This document shows positions 55,880 through 64,000 of a stretch of 64,000 nucleotides of DNA, in pieces (the stretch's first letter is position 1; each line of letters begins with the position of its first letter). Under the pieces are notes generated by a model. It saw only the letters and a list, made by a program, of their open reading frames with translations. It was not told the DNA's origin and did no database searches. The stretch covers positions 1,101,478 to 1,165,477 of the forward strand of contig NW_001865041.1 of the NCBI RefSeq assembly GCF_000002865.3, written 5' to 3'. The translations under genes were made by a program, and so were the position numbers. Source of the stretch: Monosiga brevicollis MX1. Lineage: Eukaryota > Opisthokonta > Choanoflagellata > Craspedida > Salpingoecidae.

Positions 55880-56390
55880 GCTGCCAGTGGCATTGATGGT
55901 GTAACTTCGTCCCCACCAGCTTTTTCTTACCTCCTTGTTGTGTCCACGCTTTCTTTCTCTCTTTTTTTTTTTTCTCTTGGCCACCTATCGCTCGTGTGCG
56001 CCTGTGCGTGCCTGTTGTCTGTTTTCCATGTTTGCTACCCTCTTAGTCTGGGTCTTGAGATCTTTGCTCATGATGATGCCTTTTCGCTTGGAAAGCCAAA
56101 GAGGCCACTCATCACCTTTAGCAGCCCAGCTCCTCCCGTGCCGCACCCCGCCCAGACGGTGGCACATGCTTTTTTGCTTCCTTTCTTTTTCATGCATTTT
56201 TTTGCCTCTTAACCACCTCTCCTGTGCCTCCTTTTCCTACCCCACCGAACATCCAAACTCTTGCCGCCTTTCCCATGACCTTGCGACCACAGTCGGTTTT
56301 GCTCGGTTGGCCCAGCAAGTATTGAAATAATTCAAGCCATAAAAATCGATTCAAACATGTCGGACTTGCCTTGCTATCCAAATCCCGCAT
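55880..56390. other. Convergent intergenic region, CYC1 and ATOS
   Basis: T-rich sequence with several T runs. No exon recognised. Confidence 0.45.
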
Positions 56391-58704
56391 TCAGCGATAA
56401 ACGGGATGAGTTTCCGCTGGGAGGAGTGGGACGTCGGGGTCTGATGATACGGCCAGATTACCTGCCAGGCTACATGGGGGCGTGTCGTCTCGAAACAAGG
56501 GACGTCGTAGTTTTTTTTCAGAAGCATTGACAACAGTATGGGCCGGCTGCGCGCTCTTGGCCCGTGTCCGTTTGACCTTTGGGGAATACACGGGCTGTGG
56601 TCCAAGCGTCTCGGTCTCGACCGTGTCTTCTTGTGCAGGGGGTTGGCTGGCAAAGACCATCCGCATATCACCCACGAGGTGCAGGGCACCGCGGCTATTG
56701 GTCTCAAGCTGAAGATGGATTGAGTAGGTCAGGACTCGACGTGTCTCGGTGTTGGCTCGCCGTACATATGTGCGCTGGCGCAGAAATGTTCGGCTACCGG
56801 CTGGCATGTCCTGCAGGTTATAAGGGACCAAGAACACCTTGACACCCGTGTGCTCCGGGTTGCTCACGACGACTTGCACGCTACCCCTTCGCGCAAGACG
56901 GTACCTGCCGCGTGGTCGTTGACCTTCAAGGGCGGCTCGTAGGTTGACGTGGGCCACGTATGGTGGCATCCAGCCTTGGTCCGTCCGACTCAAAGGCTCT
57001 ACAAAATGTGCCTTGAGGGCAAACTTGACCTGGCGCAGATCTGCACCGGGCCCCGTGCCGGCGATCTTACACGTAAAGCCCACCACTGGCGTGCGCTTGC
57101 TGCTGGGCACAGCATTCCCCAGCAGTGATTCCTATGATGGCATGAGCACCAGTGAGTGCGACCAAGGGGGCAGCGGCAAAATTTGAGCGCGGTGCATGAG
57201 ACGACGGCAACGAGTCTGTTCGGGTCAGGCGTAGCAAGCAAACAACTCCACCTCGGGCCACGGGACATACCTCGAGGCTAGGGCGAAAGGCCCCCGCAAC
57301 TTTGACAAAGGGGGGTTGATCGGCCACGGTAGCAGTGGGTCGCAGCGGCGGAATGTGTCCCAGGGAGCGTCGGGGCGGCGAGATCAGTCCCTGCAGGGCT
57401 AGCGAGTGTGTAGGAAGAAGGTTGTCCTCCCGTTCTGGGCTCACGGCCAGCCCCGTCATGCACCGAAGGCGGCTGGGATGCGTTGGGCTGTGGCGAGGTG
57501 GGGTCAGGCCGTATGACTCAAGTGTTGGGCTGAGAAGTGCCAGTTCCAGTTCATCGCGAGTCTCGGGCTGGGTCAAAGTGCGGCGCACTGGGGTTGCAGG
57601 CACCGAAATTGGCGCTGCGGCGTCATGCTCTTTTCGAGATGGTTTCGGCAGTGACCCTCTCGCACCAAGAGTCGAGGGCGCTTCAGTCGAGTCGGCCGAT
57701 GGGAAAAACGTGCCAAAGGCCAACGGTGAGCGCTGGGGCGATGTAGGTGGCGACAAGGCACTCAAACGATGTGAGGTACAACACCGGTTCTGTGCCAGTT
57801 CCTCTGGCTGCTCTGGCTGCTTGGGCACGGTCGGTCGCGTTTCACGGGGCAGCTGCGGGCTGGCGCGCAAAGATTCAGCTGATTGAGCAGACGCAGTCGC
57901 CTCCTTGGGCTGTCTTTTGCTTTGTGCAGCAAACAGAGTCAAGGCTACGGTGGCCCAGCCTGACGGCGTGGCTACCCTGGCCTGCGGCAGGGTGGTACGG
58001 CGCCATTGGGAATTCTTCAGAAGCTGTGGCAGCAAATCAAGGGCAGCCGGCAGCGCGAGGGGTAGCACGCGACAGTGTGTTTTATCCGCTTGCTGGCTCA
58101 AGGTCGAAAAGTGTAGCACAGAGTTGACCGCGGCCTGCGCTGCCATTTGCGTCGCGCGGGCATGGCTTGCGTCGAGCTCGGGACGCGCCTGCGTTGGCTG
58201 CAACACCGGGTTGCCCACGCCCGGCGTGGATGTCAAACCATCCGCACTCAGTTCGAGAAATTCCGCTGTGATTTTATCGGGAAAAATGACTTGGGCCAAC
58301 CAGACTTCAGCCGAGTTCCATTGCGGTTCAGAGGACGTGGTTGACTCAAAGTTTTCAGAAGCCTCCACGCGCAAAGCAAAGCCGTCCACGGAAATGTCGC
58401 GCGGAGCCAATTTGTGACCAATGTCATCTGTCTGAGCATCTCCCTGCGCTGGCACGCTCCGCGCAGCCGCAATCTGCCGAGCGACGGCCTCCAAGTAGGC
58501 AAGGCAATCGATGGCCGGAGAATGGCGCATTTGGCTTGCTCGGCGCGAACATTGCGCCGTCGGAGTTGGGTGAAGCAACGCAGGAGTCGTGCTGCTGTCG
58601 GAGGAGCGTGTGGCCTGGAAGCAGCCAAGACGAGGCGGCAACTTGGATCGCGGGGCCATTTGGCTGCTTGCGCCCTGCAAGGGCATGGGGCCGTCCGTCG
58701 GCAT
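56391..58704 (-). CDS. Atos (FAM214) homologue
   Basis: Minus strand, two coding exons split by an intron of about 130 bases (roughly 57140-57269). The spliced junction reads LEESLLGN, in phase 0. The first exon (about 480 codons) is mostly disordered, Pro/Ser/Ala-rich, with several SP/TP sites. The conserved part is in the second exon: VVGFTCKIAGTG, GRYRLARRGSVQVVVSNPEH, KVFLVPYNLQDMPAGSRTFL, RQRTY and LTYSIHLQL. This closely follows human ATOSA/FAM214A (GYRVPPSGTIQVTLFNPN, VVKMFVVIYDLRDMPA, TFLRQRT, RYLIHLRF). Drosophila Atos is a nuclear regulator of metabolic genes in migrating macrophages; the role in a protist is unknown. I take the ATG at 58704. The frame runs on to 58764 without another ATG, so an upstream exon is possible. 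Confidence 0.82.
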
Positions 58705-59445
58705 GGCTGGCAATGCTGGTAGTGGAGGGCTGGTCGCCCCAGCAGACCCCGAAACCCACACCACTCAGCGCTTTGGCAGGGAAAAGGAGCCTACGCTTTG
58801 TTGCCCAGACATGAACCAGGTGCCCAAACGTTGGGAGCGTGTTTGTGCACTCGCACCCGCAAGCCGTCGCCTATTTTGGCCGTTCAACGAGTGACGACAA
58901 TGGCCGCCAGCGCCGACGAACGTTGCGCTTCAACCTGACCAGAAGCGCCGCAGGCTGATTGACTGATGATGAGATTGCTTTTTGATGATGTTGTTGAGCG
59001 ATGATGCGGTCAAACAAATGGTACAAGAGCAGAAGCAACAACAACAAGAGAGAGAGAGAGAGAGAGTGTGTGTGTGTGCACACGCAACCCCCTCCCTTCC
59101 TTGTTCCCGGCAGATGTCATCATTTTTGTCTTGAGACTCACACAAGTTTGTGTCGTCACGCGTGTGGGTCGACAATCAACACGACCGCTTGCAAACCCGA
59201 CATGATGGGAGGTGCAGTGAGTCAAAGAGTAAAGAATCGATTCTTTCGAGCACAAGGCGTAGGGCAGACAATCGCAGATGGGTTGCCATAGACATGAACA
59301 TCGGACATGAACATAAGACACACGCGCACATCTGCTCGAACAGTCATGTGTACAGGCTGGCACGCCAGGAAAGGCAGGTCCAAGTCAAACAATACAGTGT
59401 GCGTGCACTTTGATTGCACGACAAAATCCATCCCGTGGCGTTTTC
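58705..59445. other. Intergenic region between ATOS and RPA1
   Basis: Contains a GA then GT microsatellite (about 59049-59078). No exon recognised. It should hold the ATOS promoter and the RPA1 3' end. Confidence 0.4.
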
Positions 59446-62400
59446 TTACACACTACCATAACACTTTTTAATGTCCTCAAGCTGCAAAGCCATCATCAAG
59501 ATTTATTGTTGTGAGACAGTGAAATTGAAGAAAAGAAAAAAAAAGAAAAAAAAAGAAAGAAGGAAAAAGCAGTACAGGGGATGCCCATAGCAAGCACGAC
59601 CAGGTGCGCGACTGACCATGCGCTTGCTGTCCTGAACGTAGTCAATCGGAACAGCCGAGGCAACACTGACGCGCAGGCGCGATTGGTCATTGTACGTGTC
59701 TGTGCGGGCCCGGCAGCGGAATGTCCAGGTCTTAAAAGTGGCATCCGCCAGCGCAGTTGTGAAGCGGGGGTCGCTGTTAGCCGACCAGGAACCAATTTCG
59801 TCTGCCGAGTGGCCCAGGACGCTCTCAGCCACCTCTGAAAAGGACTGCAGCCACTGAGAGCCGCTAAAGTCACCAATGCTGAACGAGGTCAAGAGTCGGT
59901 ACTTGAATTCCTTGTAGCTCTTGGCGCACTTTTGGCACTCATAGCTGCCATCACTCTCCTCAACCACCTTCTTGTTACAAGTTGGGCAAGCCTGATAGTA
60001 AATGTTGTCCGACTTGACGTATAGAATAGTGCCCGTCACTTGAAAAGCAACGCTCTTGTCGTCAGGCAGACCCACCGTGGCCTCCTACGCTCGACATGAC
60101 GAGACAACAGCCACCCCAAAGCGAACAAGCAGATGCATCCATGAGCTGAGATGATTGAAAGCTCCCCACGCGTAAACAAAAGAAGGAAGATTTACACCTC
60201 ACAGAAGGAACACGGGCATGTGCGGAGACACATGCCATGTACAATCACCCGATAGTTTGAAACGCCAGTCAACTCGACACTCGCGAGAGCAGTGATCAGG
60301 GAGACAGCGGTTGGTCGCACCTTGAATTGGCTAATGCTGACCACAGGCGCGTCGCTGATGCCAGAATTGCGTACTGTGAGTGTCTTGGGTGCACTGTTCA
60401 CACCTTCCATGTCATACCTGCCGGGCATGATCAAACAGTGAGATGCCAGAATTGTCGGGCGTTCCATTTGTCAAACCCCATGCACACCCTGCTCCGTGAT
60501 CCAAAAATCAGTACGCACCAGCCCTTCAGCTCATGAGCTTCCTTCAAGTCGGGGTTGATGCTGTAGTTGCTGTTGCTTGCCACCGACAGAGAGCGGCCTG
60601 CAGCGAGAGGGTACAGCCATAAGCACGAGCCCGAAGAAATTTGCCTCCCCGCGATCATCACGCCGCCGCATCACGCCGCCGCCACTACCACCACCACCAC
60701 CACCAAAAAAACAAAAAACAAAAAAAAAACAAACAAAAAAAAACAAAAAAAAAACAAAGCTCAAGACAGTGTGAACGCACCGTTAAAGTCAGAGATACGA
60801 GCAGCTTTGATGGCCATGACCACACCAGGGTGACCTCCGGCGTCGACAAATCCCTCAGCTTCCTTGCCCCACAGCGTGCAGGAAAGCGAGACATTGTCCT
60901 TGTCAACAAGTGTCACCTCACGCTTGGATAGTTCTGCGGTCAACCAATCGATGACAGCGCACCTTCAACAGTGAGCATGTTCACGACTGCAGCAAAAGCC
61001 AAGGATTCACGGGCAGTCCTAAAAATTCGTAAAACATACCCTTTTGTGCTGCACGCGTGACAATGGTGGTAACATCGGCCACCTCCTTGATCACGGCCAG
61101 GATATCGGCGAATGCCATTGTGTCGCGAGTAATCGGCATGGCCTCCAATTCAGCAAAGGACTTGAAGTTGTACTGTAAGAGCCGGCAAAGGTGGAGGCGA
61201 TGAGAAAAAAGGACCACCAGATCGGCCCTGTGGATGAGCAGCGCTCTGTATTGGGCAAAAGGGCTCAGCCATGTGCGATGGGACATGAGACATGCCTTTT
61301 GTTGGGGCACCGCACCCATGTCCTTGGATTCGGTGACGGTGGTCGTGGAGTCAAACGTGATTTCATATTCATGACTGAGCTGGTTGAAACGGCGGTTCTT
61401 GGGTTTGATGCGCCCACCCTGAATCATGTACACCTGTATGTGCCAAACAGCATAGAAGAGATGGTACAAAGATGGACAGTGTCAGTCAGCTGGATCATTC
61501 TAAAAAAAAAAACAAAAAACAAAAACAAAAAATAACAACAAAGTAAAACAAAGCATAAAAACAAAGGGCGCTGACCTTGTTCTTCTCAAACAACGGGTAG
61601 AGGCGATCGCAGTCAGCGTTGAAGCCGGTGGCCCGAATTTCACCCGAGGCATCGACCAGATCGACCGAGAAAATCTTGCCCTCACCTGTGTGCATCAACC
61701 CGAAGCAGCACGGCAGACACGAATTTGAGCAGACACAACCTGACCAGGTCAAGCTCTGACATTGTGTTCGGCAGGATGTGGCAGGGGCATGAGCACGTAC
61801 CACGATCCGAGTTGTAGGTGCGAATCGGGGGCTTGGCAACCACGCGGACGCGGATGGCCCAGCGACGATCATAGGGGTTGAGCGACGTGAGAGGAATGGC
61901 ACGGTCGTCTCCACCAAAGGCGGGCAGAGGCGTCTTGGCTGAAGCTTTGCGATAAGGGTTCTCGGGGGAAGCGTGCTTGGCCGCGTTGGTGGGGGCCTCG
62001 GTTGACGCCGTGGTACTCGCTGTCGCCGCCGATGACTCCCCAGCCGCAGCACCGCTGGCGCTGTCCACGCTTTCCGGGTTGCCTGATGTTACAAGGAGCG
62101 CAAACGCGGCGGCATGGCAGAAAAACAAGGGGCAGTTTAGGCAAACGGGAGTTGAATTCACGCGTATATATTCCGACGTGACGTACCAATGACCCCATCG
62201 TAGTCTGAAGCCACGACCTCAACGTCCAGCAGAATAAGAATGCGACGGTTGGATACGAGGTTGCACACGCCCTGCTTCACCCGCACGATCGAGTTGACCC
62301 GGATGTAGTCGTTTTGAATCAAGTTGTTGAGCTGTGTGGCCAGCATTGCCGAGTTGTGCTTGTACTTGCCATCGCTGATGCTCAAGCTGCATGGCGTCCA

Positions 62401-62717
62401 CGTCCCGACGATGTCAGTCAGTGCGTGGTACGCTTGGCGAAAACGAACTGCGAAAAAAGCCGGGCCAATGCTGTTGTTCGCACTCACCGATAGCGGTCGG
62501 GCTTGTCGGATCCGGGCTTGGAAGGGATTTGCTTGTACGACTGCGACATGTTCCGGTCGCAAGGTGAGCACAGTAGGACAAGCCACCAATAGCAAGCGAC
62601 TCGAGGCGAGCGCGACATGTCTATGGAACCTACCACAACTTGAACGATGCCTGAGGGGATTTCGCCCTGCTCAGCCACCATCTTTTGGACCAGATTTGGG
62701 GTCAGGTCCACGCTCAT
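59446..62717 (-). CDS. RPA1: Replication protein A large subunit (RPA70)
   Basis: Minus strand, about eleven exons. The start is ATG 62717 ([13 protein letters not shown]). The N-terminal OB fold holds [20 protein letters not shown]. It is followed by a Ser/Ala/Thr-rich linker and DNA-binding domain [21 protein letters not shown], then [20 protein letters not shown], then [17 protein letters not shown]. Domain B holds [15 protein letters not shown] and [19 protein letters not shown]. Domain C carries the zinc ribbon CPTC and CQKC and ends [17 protein letters not shown] and [10 protein letters not shown]-like sequence. RPA1 binds single-stranded DNA in replication, repair and recombination. 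I place the last exon at about 59446-59478 after a long pyrimidine-rich intron end, giving the tail [11 protein letters not shown]. If that intron is not used, the stop is at 59503. No RPA2 or RPA3 is in the window. Confidence 0.93.
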
Positions 62718-63249
62718 GGTGCCGGTGTGCTTGATCTCTGCCAACTGCAAAGGAGACGAACAAAAAGGTATATCTGACGAGCCACCAAGTCAAGTCGAGA
62801 CCCGCCGATCACGAAGCGTCGTTCAAGGCAACCGAGTCGACTCTACAAATGGAAGAAAAAAAACACACACACACACAACACACACGCAAAAAAAAAAAAA
62901 AACCGCGCGCGTGTGTTGTTGATGCAGCGACTCACTGCAAGTTTTCGTCGACAAATTCGTCTCCTGAAAAGCGCGCGAAACGCTTTGAGTGGTCTGCATG
63001 AAGAAAAACGGATTATAACGGCTACTTTCTGAGCCAAATATCTGAATTGGTTTACATTGAAAAAGCGAGACAGGGTGATAGTAGTTTTAAAATCTGACAA
63101 TCAGCCGTTAACTGGCCACAGTCTGTGAAAGCATGTATCACTCTGTGTCAGTTTTTACACCTTGAACGATACTTGTTCTCTGCAAAAAAACTGGCGCTGA
63201 GACCGTTACAACTTGAGAGAGGAAAAAAAAAAAACCGCGCAGTTTCAGT

Positions 63250-63281
<32 letters not shown>

Positions 63282-63383
63282 CTCTTCTTTCTTGTGTTCG
63301 GAACCTGGCGCCATCGTTTGCGGTGGAACTGGCGCATTTTTTACGGCTTGATTGTGTGCTTTGGTCCTTTGTCGCGGGACAAG
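62718..63383. other. Divergent intergenic region between RPA1 and the WDHD1-like gene
   Basis: About 670 bases shared by two genes that act at the replication fork. It contains an E2F/MBF-type site (listed separately), A runs and CA repeats (about 62858-62883 and 63251-63280). Confidence 0.6.
62973..62980 (-). promoter_or_regulatory. E2F/MBF-type site between RPA1 and WDHD1-like genes
   Basis: GCGCGAAA on the plus strand is TTTCGCGC on the minus strand, a perfect match to the classical E2F site. It lies in a larger inverted repeat (AAAGCG 62968-62973, CGCTTT 62981-62986), 256 bases upstream of the RPA1 ATG and about 400 upstream of the WDHD1-like ATG. E2F sites of this kind drive S-phase genes in animals. 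Function here is inference. Confidence 0.45.
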
Positions 63384-64000
63384 ATGGCCCCCACACCGAC
63401 AATGGCCACCGCGGTACCCGCTGAGGATGCCACACCCAAGCCTCGCGCCCTTTATGGCGAAGGCATCACGCTGGTTGCCTTTGATCGGCAGGGGTACGCG
63501 TTCATGCTTCTGCCTCAAGATTGCCCCCGCCCTTTGCTTGCTGCCCCCCCCCCCCCCCCCNNNNNNNNNNNNNNNNNNNNNNNNNNNNNNNNNNNNNNNN
63601 NNNNNNNNNNTTGCCCCCCCCTTTTTTTTGTTGGGCCCCCCCCCCCCCCCCCCCCCCCCCCCGTAGCTTGCTGATCAGCTCACCCTCGTCATTTTTGATG
63701 CCGACCCTTCCAGCCGTTTGGTGACGGCCGGTGAGAACGGCTGCATCAACATTCTCAAGAATCTCCAGGATGACAACCCCGTTGTGATCGAGGACAACAA
63801 GGAGAGCTCAGGGATCAATTGCATGGCTTTCAAGGCAAGCGCACCAGTCGACACCCCCGTCGCTGTTTGGCTGAAGTCCCCCTTTTCGCACGCACGCGAA
63901 TGGTTATCTGGCATTGCTCCTGTTGACCTGGTTGTACGCGCGTGATTTAGAATGACCGCCTGGTAGTGGGCGGCGAGGATCACATGTGCCGCTTGTACAA
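63384..64000 (+). CDS. WDHD1/Ctf4 (AND-1)-like WD40 protein, N-terminal part, cut by window end
   Basis: The start is ATG 63384 with a short Pro/Thr/Ala-rich lead and RALYGEGITLVAF. After an intron that contains the second assembly gap, an exon reads LVIFDADPSSRLVTAGENGC and INILKNLQDDNP. It is followed, across an intron with a GC donor (GCAAGC at 63835), by NDRLVVGGEDHMCRLYK up to the window end. The order and spacing resemble the first WD40 repeat of human WDHD1 (RYGHTEGHTEVCFDDSG, FIVTCGSDGDVRIWEDLDDD, then LVTAVSNNTIQVH). WDHD1/Ctf4 links the CMG helicase to DNA polymerase alpha. Only about 100 residues are visible, so another WD40 family is possible. The splice across the gap is unresolved. 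Confidence 0.55.
63561..63610. other. Assembly gap (50 N) flanked by poly-C
   Basis: Exactly 50 N between a C run on the left and C/T runs on the right (about 63613-63662), inside the first intron of the WDHD1-like gene. Confidence 0.95.

Noticed and set aside
1-64000. Search by eye for transposases, reverse transcriptases, capsid genes, long terminal repeats, CRISPR repeats and ribosomal RNA
   Set aside because: None was recognised; all direct repeats seen are microsatellites.

Overview
The window is nuclear DNA from a gene-dense unicellular eukaryote with many short GT-AG introns, mostly about 60 to 200 bases. Gene content points to a choanoflagellate, most likely Monosiga brevicollis or a close relative. 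The clearest hints are a PTB-PTB-tyrosine kinase gene, a docking-type protein rich in tyrosine motifs, an ankyrin/SOCS-box protein, and animal-like genes (SCOC, ATOS, SCFD2, exportin-5) alongside protist-style genes such as TilS. The species call is inference. I see no prokaryotic operons, CRISPR arrays, transposons or virus-derived elements.

Left third (1-24 kb). A disordered protein ending in a bZIP-like basic region (508-1713) is followed by about 2.2 kb of repeat-rich non-coding DNA. Next come ETF-ubiquinone oxidoreductase (ETFDH), a 3-hydroxyacyl-CoA-dehydrogenase-like protein fused to a RING finger, and, on the minus strand, a 6-kb exportin-5 gene. Three plus-strand genes follow: an ankyrin/SOCS-box protein with a C-terminal membrane anchor, a TilS-type tRNA-Ile lysidine synthetase, and a fused MoaA-MoaC molybdenum-cofactor gene (MOCS1).

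Middle third (24-46 kb). Here lie protein geranylgeranyltransferase I beta (PGGT1B), an FCP1-like phosphatase with an apparent second, degenerate HAD domain (minus), SCOC (short coiled-coil protein), ribosomal protein L38 (minus) with a strong intronic hairpin, a NELF-B-like protein, and RNA polymerase III subunit RPC9/CRCP (minus). A long plus-strand gene follows that combines about ten tyrosine-phosphorylation-type motifs with a phospholipid-scramblase-like C terminus. The block ends with the SCFD2-type Sec1/Munc18 protein (minus).

Right third (46-64 kb). This holds the tandem-PTB tyrosine kinase, adenylosuccinate synthetase (minus), cytochrome c1, an Atos/FAM214 homologue (minus), and a divergent pair made of the replication genes RPA1 (minus) and a WDHD1/Ctf4-like WD40 protein (plus, cut by the window end). 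The RPA1-WDHD1 spacer carries a perfect E2F/MBF-type site.

Most genes are housekeeping and unrelated to their neighbours. Possible functional links are ETFDH next to the HADH-like gene, the docking protein near the PTB kinase, and the RPA1/WDHD1 pair. Two 50-N assembly gaps (39468-39517, 63561-63610) both sit at poly-C tracts inside introns. Exon borders were placed by eye from splice signals, reading frame and remembered family sequences. Where total coding length is a multiple of three I say so.
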